This document shows positions 1 through 11,086 of a DNA stretch of 64,000 bases, piece after piece. Position numbers and translations under genes: made by a program. The notes under the pieces are model-generated. The model searched no databases. It saw nothing but the letters and a program-made list of their open reading frames with translations, and was not told the origin of the DNA. The stretch is from Akanthomyces muscarius (taxonomy: Eukaryota; Ascomycota; Sordariomycetes; Hypocreales; Cordycipitaceae), in NCBI RefSeq assembly GCF_028009165.1, contig NW_026611618.1, forward strand, positions 682,001 to 746,000. The letters are read 5' to 3'. Within the stretch, counting starts at the first letter, position 1. Each line of letters opens with the position of its first letter.

Positions 1-1071
1 AGGCTTGTCGAGCAGTCCGGTATTCACTGGCGATGGCAAAACGACTCCGACGAACGGTCCCCGAAAGAGCCGTGGGCCAAGCGAGGATGGACACTGCAGG
101 AGCAGGTATTGTCTAGCCGGCTACTTATGCTCTCATCTACCGAGATGCAATGGGTCTGCAAGCAAGCCGAAACATGCGAGTGCCTATCCACGCTCAACCG
201 TCGGCGCCAGTTCGGCCGTATACCACTGGCGCAGCTCGCTGACATCGGCGAGACCTTTCACTTCTGGCACAAACTCGTGGAAAACTACAGCAACCGGAGT
301 CTGTCGCAATGCAGTGACAGGTTGCCGGCTATTTCAGGTATCGCGGAAGTTGTCCAGCAAAAGACGAATTCGCGCTACATCGCCGGCCTCTGGGAAGACA
401 ACATTGATTTGGACCTGCTATGGCACAAGACGGGTGATTTGGACACTGCTGAGGGAAGCGACCCGCAAGCCCCGTCCTTTTCGTGGGCGTCTGTCGACGG
501 CGAGGTAGATTACTACTGCTTTCGCAACGGCAAGGAGCCGTATCGAAAATCAACGACCGTGCTGTCGATCGAAGCTTGCCCTAGCGTCCAAGCACCGCTG
601 GGTAGAGTAACCGGCGGCAGGCTCACCCTGCGCGGGCCTTTGGCTCCGGGCCGCATCGCGCGATACTCAGAGGGCGGATGGGCTGCCATCGACCTTGGCA
701 ATCGTAGATTCGAATTCATACCTGACTCGCATCTCGGCTGCATCACCACGGCTAACGGCGACCAAGTGGAGGGAGTTGCGTGTCGTAGGCACCGTTACGG
801 ACAGGCAGGGGTCGAGCCGCTAGCGACACCGGGCCGACATGTCAGAACGGTACGCGTGCTGTCACCCGGGATGAGGTGCTGGGTCCTGAGACTTGGCGAA
901 TTTGCGCCGCGGCATCAGAAGAGCGCAGACTGGGGCGCCGAGCTCATGGTTCTGGGCATGTCTGTTTCTCAGCCAGGACGCTATCAACGTCTGGGGATGG
1001 TGTCAGATGTAGTTCGTGGGATGAATGGTATATTTGGACAGTCAACCGTGGCAACTATCACACTTGTCTAA
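1..1071 (+). CDS. HET-domain (heterokaryon incompatibility) protein, 5'-truncated by window edge
   Basis: The frame is open from the first base and ends at TAA 1069-1071, leaving 356 residues and no start codon in the window. Near residue 30 it carries KRGWTLQEQVLSSRLL, the signature seen in the middle or end of HET domains (usual form RGWTxQExxLSxR). The rest, with FSWASVDGEV further on, is the typical variable C-terminal half of fungal HET proteins, which trigger cell death on contact between non-self hyphae. The N-terminal half of the HET domain must lie left of the window. No intron is needed in the visible part. The family assignment is firm; what this member recognises cannot be told. 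Confidence 0.85.
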   Translation, partial: RLVEQSGIHWRWQNDSDERSPKEPWAKRGWTLQEQVLSSRLLMLSSTEMQWVCKQAETCECLSTLNRRRQFGRIPLAQLADIGETFHFWHKLVENYSNRSLSQCSDRLPAISGIAEVVQQKTNSRYIAGLWEDNIDLDLLWHKTGDLDTAEGSDPQAPSFSWASVDGEVDYYCFRNGKEPYRKSTTVLSIEACPSVQAPLGRVTGGRLTLRGPLAPGRIARYSEGGWAAIDLGNRRFEFIPDSHLGCITTANGDQVEGVACRRHRYGQAGVEPLATPGRHVRTVRVLSPGMRCWVLRLGEFAPRHQKSADWGAELMVLGMSVSQPGRYQRLGMVSDVVRGMNGIFGQSTVATITLV

Positions 1072-1794
1072 AGAAAATAGTCCAAAATCTGCAATATCGT
1101 CCCTGTGTGTGTGTTTCCAACGAAAAGGGACCATGTCTGCAATCTTTGTGTGAGGATGTGCCAACCGAGCATTAAACCAAGGGGCCATAGCACAGCCTCG
1201 CGTGAGATAGGAAAGGATCAATATGGCGTGAGTGGCTAGTTAGTAGCGACGATGTTGGTAATACCTGCTCCCCGTCAGGCATCCGCGTTTAATATCGGCA
1301 ATTGACAGGTTGTGCAATAGCCAGTTGCACACGCCACTTCTGGTTATTGATAAAGCCGGCCGGCAGTTACATACCCCAGTCCTGTCAGGCAGGCTATGGC
1401 GGAGACTTCTAGATCCAGGTCCTCGCGTCAGCCTTGCGAGATCAGCGGCCGGCCTTAATCGGCGCGGCCGACAGCTTAGCGCCGGCTATGTGCGTCGCGA
1501 CCGCACGTTGTCGCCGACGTTGCGAATTCGCACCACCCATCTTTTTATCATTCTGATTCTTCCTCTCTGCCGAATGGATCTCGCATCTGCAAAGCCTCAT
1601 CTAGATTAAGATATTTGGATTTCTGACCAATCAAGCGTCGCAGTGAGCGTCTAACTATCCGCCCGACTCTGCGCTGAACATTTACAGTGCGTGTCGGGGT
1701 GGCGAACGGGCGATTCAACCGGCAATACGTTACATACAAAGAGAAACTCACTGTTTACACTGGACAAGTGTAAATCGAATTCGCCCTGTCAAAT
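1072..1794. other. Intergenic region, 723 bp
   Basis: This lies between the HET gene and the two-cluster transcription factor. I see no coding region with ascomycete character. It should hold the HET terminator and the promoter of the regulator starting at 1795. Confidence 0.6.
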
Positions 1795-3843
1795 ATGCCG
1801 CCGACTCGAGAGGTCAAGACTTGTGAACGCTGTCGTGGCTTCAAGCGCCGCTGCGATCTAGTCAAACCATCTTGCACACGATGTGCACAGGCAGGAGTGC
1901 GCTGCAGTTTCGACATTCACAAAACTGCCAATTTGAATGCTTTATACCACGCATCAGGGCCTGATTCTACCTTGCGAGATGTGGCGGCGGACCATATGCC
2001 CCGTGCCGCTGCTGACCCCAGCAGCGCCAACGGCTCTACAGATCCGAGCCAGTCATCCACGGTGGATGAAAAGGGATTTGACAAGCTGCATTTGGGAGTC
2101 ACAGACGATGAGGAAACAACGCAAAGGATACCCGGTAGCATTGAGGCAGTTGGCGGCCGCGTCATTCGCAAGCGCAAGCGCAACTGCTTAAGCTGCTTAC
2201 GATGCCACAGGCTCAAGGTCAAGTGCGACAAGGAGTTGCCTTGTGGGCGCTGCAAGTCAAGCGGCAATGGAAGGGAGTGTTACTACAGCTACAACAAGGG
2301 CCGCAATGAAGGCAAATTTCCATGCCCGACAGCGCCAACAGGCACAAACGAGGATGAGAGCACCCTCTTGGCACCGTGGCAGGTCCAGCACAAAGTGCGT
2401 GGATCTAGTCACTGGCGTGATCTAATGGCCAAGGTATGTTGTAATATTTCAAGTGTATCTAATAACTAACACTACCGTACATAGATCATGTCACTCGGTG
2501 GAAAAGATACACAGCCACTAGTAAAAGCTCTACAGTCGATTGCGACGAATGCATGCCTAGCCAATTTCACCTTGCCTGGGAACTTCCCATTTGGCACTCC
2601 CGGAACCGCAAAATACTACCCTCGCGATGCGGTTGTTCGTCTTGTTGAGAGTGAGCGCCACAACATACAAGGCTTCGTCGACATGTACTTTACAATGTTC
2701 GACTGCGTCAACCCAATCGTGGACGAGTCTATTTTCTCCGCAGAGCTGGATCTGTACTGGAAAGAACCGTATACGACGAATGTCTGCTGGATGGCCCAGT
2801 TTTTAATGGTGATTGGACTAGGTCGGTTTGGTATGGACGAGGAGAACCCGGCCCTGGCCATTGAGTTCATGACGGCCGCGGAAGCATGTCTCATGCAGAC
2901 GACATTCATGTTTCGGCCGAATCTTCTGACTCTCAAGACGTTATGTTTGGCCTTTGTGGCGAAGCAAGTGTGCAACGCGACCTGCTGGGCCTCGGACTCG
3001 GCTTGGTCCTCCATGGGGCTGCTCATACGGACAGCGCACATCTACGGCCTGCCGGAAGATCGCATCGATGTCGACGATGGTGCAACAAAGGCAGAAAAAG
3101 AAGCTCGTCGAAAACTGTGGCTGACCATCCTGTACTTGGATGTCAAGGGGGCCATTGCCACCGGCATGACACCGCTGACCAAGGCCGACGAGCTGGGCAG
3201 CTACTTTGCGCAGATGCCGGAATGGGGGTCGTCCAACCCCCTCCAGAGCGTGCTTCACCAGGCGCTGCCGACCGTCTTCACCGTGGTCGGACACCTCAAC
3301 TCCAAAAAAGAGCACATTTCGTTCCCCGACGTGCTGCGGTACAACGCGCGCCTGCGGGAGCTCATGGGCTACGCGGCGCGCGTGTGCCAGAACCCGATCC
3401 AGAAGATGACGATGGACATTTTCCTGCGGCGGTGCCTGATGGTGCTGCAGCGGCCGTACGCGCTGCATGCCGACGGGCCGTCGCTGTTTGCCGAGTCGTA
3501 CTGGTCGTCGCTCGAGTGCGCGCTCGCGCTGCTGATGCACTACCGCGACCTCTGGTGCAACGACATGGGCCTGCGGCTGCACCTCGTGGGCCGGGCATTT
3601 GTGCTCGACTTCTTCTCGGCGACGCTGACGACGTACGTGCACCTGCTGCGGCCGGATGCGCCGCTGACTTCGGCGTCGACGACGAGCGGCGCCGCGATCC
3701 CGCCGAGGCAGATTATCCTGGACACGCTGCGGAGCTGCGTCGAGATCTGGGAGAGCGAGCGGGAGAGCAGCGTGTGTTATAAGACGGGGTACGACTTGCT
3801 GCAGGGTATACTTGACTTGTTGCCGACATCGATGGATTGCTGA
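1795..3843 (+). CDS. Zn2Cys6 transcription factor with two zinc clusters
   Basis: There are two exons, 1795-2433 and 2485-3843. The 51-nt intron runs from GTATGT to ACATAG with a CTAAC branch site, and the product is 665 residues. Two complete GAL4-type binuclear clusters are visible: C10-x2-C13-x6-C20-x6-C27-x2-C30-x6-C37, and C134-x2-C137-x6-C144-x5-C150-x2-C153-x8-C162. The second is preceded by a basic RKRKR stretch. The second exon matches the all-helical fungal transcription factor middle homology region, with features such as FVDMYFTMFDCVNPIVDES and a late helix with RRCLMVLQRPY. Most members of this family have one cluster, so two is unusual. The protein should be a nuclear DNA-binding regulator; its targets are unknown. 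ATG 1795 is the first Met before cluster 1. Confidence 0.9.
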
Positions 3844-4776
3844 GGATGTCCGATAGAGCCGGCAAGTCTAAAGCGAAAGGCAGACAAGCTATATTGTAGC
3901 TGTACTCTGCTGGTTTCGTTGTTGGTTTCCAGAAACCGTTTACTCGTTCATGTATAGTAAGCTATAGTCTACTTAGCGGGTATGTTCGAGGACTGGAATG
4001 CCGGCCACAAAAGATCACACCACGCTCGCAACGCAGTAGAGGCATATAATCTCAAACTGCTGTGTGGCTAGAACATGTCTCTTCATTGTTCTTTGCCTAC
4101 TCTCTTGGTTATTTTCCCCATTTGCCATGACTGCTGACGAGCGCCTTTTTCTCACCGCCTGATTGAGTCATGCTCAAGCGGCATGCAAAATGAAGAATCT
4201 CCGTTATATATCATGCTATCATTGACACCTTATTTCTTATGTTGTTGGCAGCTGATGAAGGTGCGGAAAGATGCGGGCACGTGGTGGTGCGATTGTGAGA
4301 GGCGCAAGGAGGTTACCGGTTCACCATGGCGCTTGTCAAAAGGTACTTCCATTTTGCCTGCAGCCCACTAGCTACCACAGGTACCTCACCCCACCGTTGC
4401 GCCGCCCGCGTGCCTTGTGCGTCATCACTTGGTCGCATGGACTCGGGGTTGGCAGCCTTACACCCATTCCGTCATATGCGCCTTGCACTGTCATAGAGTA
4501 CTGCATCACCCGATTCGCCCAAGACAATCAGCTACTGCAACCTCACGCTCTATTCTGTTCGCCTGGTGTTGCCGCCATTTGCCAGACTGACAGCGTCACC
4601 CCGCCATTGGGAAACCGTTTCAAACCCCGCTCAAACAGCCCAAAAACAAAACAGCCCAACTTCCTTCCTGCACCTCACGCTGCCGACTTCCTCGAGACTC
4701 GCCTCGTGAGCACCTATACACACATTTATACACCCGGACTATAAGTCTTGTGCGCCTCTGCAGACTCTCATAAAAC
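3844..4776. other. Intergenic region with long pyrimidine-rich promoter
   Basis: This 933 bp has no credible gene. The last 150 bp before 4777 are C/T- and CA-rich, as in many fungal leaders of highly expressed genes. A CCAAT box in reverse orientation (CCATTGG) lies near 4602-4608. Confidence 0.5.
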
Positions 4777-5745
4777 ATGGCTTCCGCCGTCGACGACTCC
4801 CCCGTTCATTCGCCGCCCGGGCCAGATGCGCCGCGGCCCAAAGGTAAGAACCGCAGAGAGCTTGGCCGGACAACGGTACAGACCGTGTCTGAAGATTTCG
4901 ATGCTAACCCAAATCCATCTATAGGTATTCTTAAACACTCTGGCGCGCACAAGTCGCCACCAACCGATGCGACCGCCTCCAGACCCGTCAACCGCCAGCG
5001 TTCCATGAGCAAGGAAATCACCCTCGAGAATACAAGCTTCAACGCCGGCCACCGACGCTCGTCGTCGGCCGCACGCATCAGCGCTTCCCGTCGCCAGTCG
5101 GCCACTAACGAGTCGGCCGAGCCCTCGCAGCGCCTTAAGTGGGACGAGGTCAACCTGTACCTGACGGAGCAGGAGCGCACCTCGACGATGAAGATTGACG
5201 AGCCCAAGACGCCCTACGTGAAGCAATATGATCCTGCCGAAGACCCGTCCGACGACGAGTACGGATGGGGCGAGCCCGGAGCCCAACGCGCCGACGCCGA
5301 GGCTCCCGTGGATGGTGCTCATCGTGGCGCTAAAGCTCCACGCGCGCGCGCTGAGGATGACATTCCGGGCCTTTCGCTGGGCGAGCCGGAAGAGGAGATC
5401 CCAGAGGCGCAGGGACAGGCGGCGCGCGCGGCGGCAGGAGCAGATGCGCACGATGCTGACGATGCCGCTGCGGCGCATGCGGCCTCGCCCAGAGCCCCGT
5501 CGGAGAAGAGCGTGCATTTGGACGAGGACAACGTCGCTGCCGTTGAAGACGCGCTGGTGGGCGCCTCCCCCGAAGAAGTCGAGAAGCACCACAAGTTTGA
5601 GGAGCTTCGCAAGAGACATTACGAGATGCGTGATGTGGCGTCGCTACTGGGCAACCCGGAGATGCTCCCCGACGACGAAGACGACGACGAAGAAGAAGAA
5701 AAGGTGGTCCCTCCCGTCCCACGGATTCCCAACGGTCTTTCGTAG
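4777..5745 (+). CDS. Protein phosphatase inhibitor 2 (PP1 regulator, Glc8/IPP-2 family)
   Basis: The unspliced frame is open throughout (322 residues), but an 81-nt in-frame intron at 4844-4924 (GTAAGA to CTATAG, GCTAAC branch site) is almost certainly removed. Splicing yields RPKGILKHSG, which restores the KGILK motif that binds PP1 in this family. The spliced protein is 295 residues. Other family signatures follow: [16 protein letters not shown], then [14 protein letters not shown] (the PxTPY region holding the regulatory Thr phosphorylated by GSK-3/Mck1 in known members), and [18 protein letters not shown] near the C-terminus before an acidic D/E run. It is expected to modulate type 1 phosphatase in nucleus and cytoplasm. 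It converges on lcl2 with about 240 bp between the 3' ends. Confidence 0.92.
   Translation: MASAVDDSPVHSPPGPDAPRPKGKNRRELGRTTVQTVSEDFDANPNPSIGILKHSGAHKSPPTDATASRPVNRQRSMSKEITLENTSFNAGHRRSSSAARISASRRQSATNESAEPSQRLKWDEVNLYLTEQERTSTMKIDEPKTPYVKQYDPAEDPSDDEYGWGEPGAQRADAEAPVDGAHRGAKAPRARAEDDIPGLSLGEPEEEIPEAQGQAARAAAGADAHDADDAAAAHAASPRAPSEKSVHLDEDNVAAVEDALVGASPEEVEKHHKFEELRKRHYEMRDVASLLGNPEMLPDDEDDDEEEEKVVPPVPRIPNGLS
4844..4924 (+). other. Stop-free 81-nt intron inside inhibitor-2 gene
   Basis: The donor is GTAAGA, the branch site GCTAAC and the acceptor CTATAG. The intron is 27 codons long with no stop, so a retained-intron transcript would insert 27 residues between the lysine and glycine of the PP1-binding KGILK motif. 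The restored motif after removal is the main evidence that it is an intron. Confidence 0.88.
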
Positions 5746-5988
5746 CCCTCGATGAAGTGGTTTTCTTTGAGTTCAATATGCATCTCGGCGTTTGCTTGTT
5801 TAGGACTTGGCTTCTTCATGCTGTGTTATTGATACGGACAGATAGTCAAATTTGGCATTTTTGTTCCCTTGACTCGCTGCACATGAGATTTTTGTGTGCT
5901 TTCATGAACAAGGAATGATATATTAAAACCTTCTATCAATTTTGCGCCCCCAGTGATATGTATACAGTATGTGCTTCACCAAATCTCT

Positions 5989-6425
5989 TTACAACAAGCC
6001 TTTACGTGCCAGCTCAATCTTTCGCGCGGCCTCGCCGTCCTTGAAACCACCTCTCGACGCGCAGAGACGTTTTCCCTCGCCAAATTCGAATTTATCCTCA
6101 TGCTGATCCCAGATGCAGGGGCAGTGGTGTGGAAAATGGACGCACGCGAGCGAATCGGGACACAGGTACTTGTCGCAGACGGCTGATATCGTATTAGCCA
6201 AGCATTCACGGTTGCCATATTCCACAATGGGGTTTGAGTGCTGCTGGAGAACTTACAGCCTTCGTAGCGCGCGTGATAATGTGAAGCGTCGCTCGGATTA
6301 TTCTGTTGCTGTTGCTGGTGGTGGTGGCCGTGGTGCTGCTCCTGCTGGCCGAACATTTGGTCAAAGAAACCAAACTGGGCGCTCGCCAGCGAAAATAGAG
6401 ACAACAAGGCCACTAATAAACGCAT
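5989..6425 (-). CDS. LCL2: Long chronological lifespan protein 2 (Lcl2), ER/secretory protein
   Basis: There are two exons on the minus strand, 6425-6257 and 6182-5989, with a 74-nt intron (GTAAGT to ATCAG). The product is 120 residues. It starts with a signal peptide ([20 protein letters not shown]). A His/Gln-rich stretch follows, then the conserved core [32 protein letters not shown] and the tail [19 protein letters not shown]. These are the hallmarks of the fungal Lcl2 family, named from yeast and thought to act in ER-associated protein quality control. The length equals the usual family length. ATG 6425 is chosen because it places the signal peptide at residue 1; only non-ATG codons extend the frame upstream. 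It shares a 249-bp divergent promoter with bL27m. Confidence 0.93.
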
Positions 6426-6674
6426 GTCGAATGGATTGCGCACTAAGACAATTTTTTTGTTCTGGTGCAGAGAATAACTGTACGACGGCTAGAACGTAAA
6501 AGAGAGCATGCCGTCACCGGGCTAGCTGGCCACTTTCGCAATTGCTTATCGATAATTGTCGGCCGCATGACTAAGCCAACCCAGCACCAAATTTGAAGCA
6601 TCGCCCGTTCAGTCGAGCTTCAATTCGCAAAAGCCCCCATAAAAGCATCCTCGACAGCATCAGCCCGCGACGCC

Positions 6675-7573
6675 ATGGCAATGCGGTTCCTCTCGGCCCA
6701 AAGGCCGTCGCTGATAGCGGCCTCGACTCTATCAAGGCTCGCTGGCCTAACCTTACAGCCACAATTCATTGGCGCCGCCATTCAGGGTCAAAGATACGCC
6801 TCCGTCAAGGCGCAAGGAGCGTACAAGAAAAAGAGCAAACGTGGCATTCCCAAGAAGCTAGGAGCCAAGCGAACTGGAGGTGCGCATATTTCAATCATTT
6901 TATAGTGCCATTGAGGCATTTGTGGCATCTCACGACCCCTACAGACGGAGAAACTGACCCCCCGACAGACCAGTTCGTCATCCCCGGCAACATCCTCTAC
7001 AAGCAACGCGGAACGCACTGGTGGCCCGGCGAGAACTGCAACATGGGCCGCGACCACACCATCCACTCCACCGCGACCGGCTACGTCAAATACTACCGCG
7101 ACCCGGCCCGGCACCCCGACCGCAAGTACATTGGCGTCGTCTTCGACAAGGCCGACACGCTGCCGTATCCCGCGCACGCCGAGCGCAAGCGCCGCCTCAA
7201 CATGACGGCGCACCCGATCCGCGAGGCGCCCGCCGCGCCGGCGCTGTCGGCGTCGGGCATCCCCTTTGAGGTGACGCGCGTGCAGGCCGGCGAGCCGGAC
7301 CGCCTGCTCAAGCTGCGCGACGACTACAGCTACCGCGAGGACAACTGGCGCATCGGCCGCCTGGTGCAGACGACGGGGCTCAAGCTGAAGAAGTTCCGCA
7401 CGCGCAAGCAGTGGCTCCGCAACAGGCGCTGGCGCCGCGAGAAGGAGATTGCGGGCCAGAAGAGGGCAGAGACGAAGCGCGCCGCGCAGGGCGGCGACGA
7501 TGGCTTCAAGACGGCCAAGAAGGTCGTGAGCAAGAAGGCGGCCAAGAAGGCCAAGGCCAAGGCGAAGAAATAG
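6675..7573 (+). CDS. MRP7: Mitochondrial large-subunit ribosomal protein bL27m (Mrp7/MrpL2 type)
   Basis: There are two exons, 6675-6879 and 6969-7573, with an 89-nt intron (GTGCGC to CGACAG). The product is 269 residues. The N-terminus is a mitochondrial presequence (Arg/Ser-rich, no acids, about 40 residues). The L27 core follows: KKSKRGIPKKLGAKRTG, then DQFVIPGNILYKQRG after the splice, and HWWPGENCNMGRDHTIHS. Fungal bL27m proteins carry a long C-terminal extension, present here, ending in a Lys/Ala-rich tail (KKAAKKAKAKAKK). It belongs to the peptidyl-transferase side of the mitoribosome. The splice joint recreates the conserved TGDQFVIPGN segment, which confirms the model. Confidence 0.94.
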
Positions 7574-8191
7574 AGGCATGTGTAAAAAGTAGCATGGCCC
7601 TGAATCAGGGCGCATAATCCTGTATATTATCATATGATTTCATTTTCTGTATGAACACTTGCGATATTCAAATTCACTACACTCTTGTAATGTGACATTG
7701 TTGACGGCTCGGCCGCGCCACTTGATTTGTATAACTGCCGGACAAAGAGTTCCGCTTTGTCTGCTATCGAGTTGAATTCATGCCGATTTTTGTCATTCTC
7801 ATTAACGATGCTGGGCGTGGCCGAGTCTCTGGTGGTGGATCTCTACTTTGCCGACAGTGCTCCAGCGTGCTGGGGCACTCCTGACCCTGGCCGTCTTCAC
7901 GCGACGCGCTTGCTCGGCTTTCTGTCACCAGCACAAGTCGCATACAGCTTCACGGCTCATTTGACTTCACCCAGGCTCGTACTCTCATTCGTTCAAGTAT
8001 ATAGTGAATTCGTCTGCGCAGTCGATATCGCGACTCCGTGGTGCTGTCGGTAGTTCCCACGCTGCAGCTGGCGACTTGAAACCCTCCAGAATCGGCCCTC
8101 TCACCCTGCACCTGCCCATCATCGGCATGCCTAGATGACGACGCAACGGCCAGCTTAATCCCGTTTTCCATTGCACATCCATCAGGCAATC
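7574..8191. other. Intergenic region, 618 bp
   Basis: This holds the 3' end of bL27m and the promoter and leader of the C2H2/cupin gene. I see no further coding region. Confidence 0.5.
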
Positions 8192-10677
8192 ATGTCCTCA
8201 CCGCGGCCTGACGGCCAACGGGCCGCTGGTCACGTCCCAGTGCCCCATGTTCCTAGGGTGGTCAGCCAGGTACCACTGCCTCCGTACGCGCAGCCTACCC
8301 AGACACAGGACGGCACAGGCGGCAAGCTCATGTCGCTGAACTCGACCATCATGGCGGCACAGCGCGAATGGGAGGAGAAGAACCAGGCTGGCGGCGCATC
8401 GAGCGGCGAAAGTACCTACTCCGAGTCTGCTGCGTCAACCGCATCGGACGAGCAGTCCAGCCCTGGGTCAGTAGAAGAAGGTGCGTAGCCTCATGCGTCT
8501 ATGGGATGCCAAGTATAAATTTCGAGCATCAGACGTACTCTTCCTTCGCCGGTATTCTAACACAAGGCCAGTCTTACCCTCCATGGGTTCCTCGAGAGGG
8601 CCTGCAGCAGGCAAAAAGCGTAGTCTTGTCAGCGTTAACCTAGGAACCTCATCACGGCCTGCCAAACGGCGTGCCAGGTCGCCTATTTTGATGGCATTAA
8701 AAAGACCGCCTGGGTCGTCCCTGTCTTCCTCGCGAGCGGGCCAATCCAGAGCACCTAGCCACGCGCAACGAAATACCCAGAACGGTACAAACTACTCAGC
8801 GCCCGGTGAGAACGAGTGGCTGCAGTTTAATTCGTGGGATGCCATCGACTATCGTGCTGATGGAATTGCCTATCACTTTTATTACGGTATGCATGCAGTT
8901 GTGAGGATGGGAATTTTTCAACTAACAAGGGGTCGTGCAGTTGGTAATTATAGAATAAAGACCATGAACGGTGCGATCGTTCCGACCAATTATCGGTTAG
9001 ATAAATTAGCTCCCAACCCCTTTGTCTGTCCAGATAGAGGGTGCAGCAAGGCTTTCGCGAGCGCAAAGGCCTTGGGGGGGCATTTCTCTTCGGGTCATAA
9101 AGGCAACGCGTACAATGACAACTGCGACGGCACACTCTCCAAGGTCGGCTTCTACGACAAAATTGTTGGAGAAAAGTGGCAGGCCATCGTGGTATCGCGG
9201 GTCAGCGTGACTGGAAGTGAAGAGGAGAATCCCCATGTCTCAACTCCGGGCCCGTTCACAACGGCACATGTCGCTATGACAACTCCGGATCCCTTTACAT
9301 ACGTTACTGGGTTCCTTTCACGCCATGTCGACTTTACCAAGTTTCTGAACACGGCGTACATTCGAGAGCTCTGCGAACTACCGAAGCGCCGCCAGTTACC
9401 TGCATCGTGGATCAAGTTCCACAGAAACAAGGGCTTGAGCGAAAGGATGTTTGCCCTTGCAGTTGCTTATGTCACAGGAAGAGAAGTGTTTGGCATGGAC
9501 GTGTGCCTCGAGGGATTACATGAAGACGGCAGCAGGCTTTCGCGCCATTCTGTTGCTGTGCCCTTTGAACTCTCAGCCGCACAAAAGAGACTGTACTTTC
9601 CAGAAGACAGCTGTATTGGGTGCTACTACTACACCGAGTTCCACGGCAAGGAGTCTATCCGCTGCTCCTGGCTGGCTCAGGCGACAAAGATTGAGCTCCA
9701 CCGTTACGAGAAACGTGTTGACGGGCTCTCAGACTCGGACGAGGACGATGGCGACTTTGCGTACCACGGAACAGAAGATCGCGTGGCAAAAGAACGGCAA
9801 TGGGCCAGAGGTGTGGATTCCGCCATAAAGCTTGGCAAGGCGGCTCGTTTCCAAATGCCGTCGCTGAACCCTTTATCGCGCGCGTCTCAGCCCCCGTCCC
9901 AAGAACAAGCCCCATTACGGGACTCGGGGCGTGCATCGGGCAGCGGCAGTCCAAACGTCGCTTCGGTGCATCAGCGGCCGGCAGAGCGCCCATCATCTAC
10001 GTTTGTCTACGACCAAGTCCGCACACGAAATGAGACAGCGACAACACCGACACATGATAGCCGACCTCGACGGGAATCAGCGGTGTCAAAGCCGAAACAA
10101 CACCAGACTCTCGCCTCCACGCGTACGTCTAGGTCTGCAACGGCATTGCACATGCCGGTATCTTCAATCTCCCCGGAGCCGCCGTCCCAGACTAGTCCTC
10201 CCATTCAAATTCCCTCTACCCAGGCCAGCCACCCAGTTCAAGCCCCTCCGGCCCAACTTCAGATGGAGAGCTGGGAAGTTGCGCCAGGTCGAATGGTTGA
10301 CGCGACACACGGAGAAAGTATGTGCATCCCATCCCATATCTTTGAATATCACTAACGACTGCACAACAGACATTGGGTACTCGAATGCCTATTTGAACGG
10401 ACGTGAGCCGGTCGAGGTCTCTCAAGACGTTGCTTTCAACGTGATTACGATTAAGCCGGGCGACAAGGCGAGGTGGGAAGCGCACGAATCGCAGCTACGG
10501 ACCTGCTCTGTGGCGTCGGGCAAAATCGAGATCAAGATCGGGACCAACAAGTTTGGCATGGGGCCGAACAGCGTGTTCATCATCCGGCCTGGCGAGACGT
10601 GTGTGGTAACTAACAAGCTGTACGTTGACGCCACAGTTCACTGCACGACAGTAAAGAATTACTCGCTTTTGTCTTGA
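8192..10677 (+). CDS. C2H2 zinc-finger protein with C-terminal Mif2/CENP-C-like cupin domain
   Basis: There are four exons: 8192-8480, 8572-8886, 8941-10317 and 10370-10677. All splice phases agree and the product is 762 residues. One zinc finger is visible, C231-x4-C236-x12-H249-x4-H254 (CPDRGCSKAFASAKALGGHF). A globular region follows to about residue 490, then a long Ser/Pro/Gln-rich disordered stretch. The last exon encodes about 100 residues with the alternating beta pattern of a cupin: FNVITIKPGDKARWEAHESQ, ASGKIEIKIGTNKFGMGPN and VFIIRPGETCVVTNKLYVDA. The GPN...IRPG...NKLYVDAxxH order resembles the dimerising cupin of the kinetochore protein Mif2/CENP-C. The CENP-C DNA-binding motif is not seen, so it is probably not Mif2 itself. 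The role is unknown. Intron 8887-8940 is stop-free and in frame. Confidence 0.75.
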
Positions 10678-11086
10678 TAATTATATTGCTGTTATTTTGG
10701 TCGTCATATTCGCCATCGTCATTCCAGGCCACGGGCTTCTTTCTTATTATTACTTTGTCCTTTGTTTTTTTGTTTTTTAGGTGCGTGTCGTCTGGGTTGC
10801 TTGGGAGCACGAATATGGAATTATCTGGGACAAATTGTAATATGCGGGTGGCAACATGACAAGAGCTTGAAACTTGTAAACCTTTAACGTTTGTCTTTTC
10901 GTGCATGGAATATATCTAATCTGTCGGTTGTGGCGACAAAATTTATGGCTACCGGCGGAACGAGGTCCGGTGGGAGCGGACAATCTGGTGCTTCTCTCGT
11001 AGACCGTACGTTCAATGATGGAAAGGGAGTGCTATTGTGGCAATTTTTTTCCTGTTTCATAGCTACCAGCTGGCTATTATAAGCCA
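10678..11086. other. Convergent intergenic region, 409 bp
   Basis: This lies between the 3' ends of the cupin gene (+) and the sulfotransferase gene (-). It is T-rich around 10735-10780, consistent with 3' processing signals. There is no gene. Confidence 0.5.

Noticed and set aside
2886..3782. Long open frame overlapping the first transcription factor
   Set aside because: It lies inside the second exon in another frame, is Ala/Arg-rich and lacks domains; it is a by-product of GC-rich third positions.
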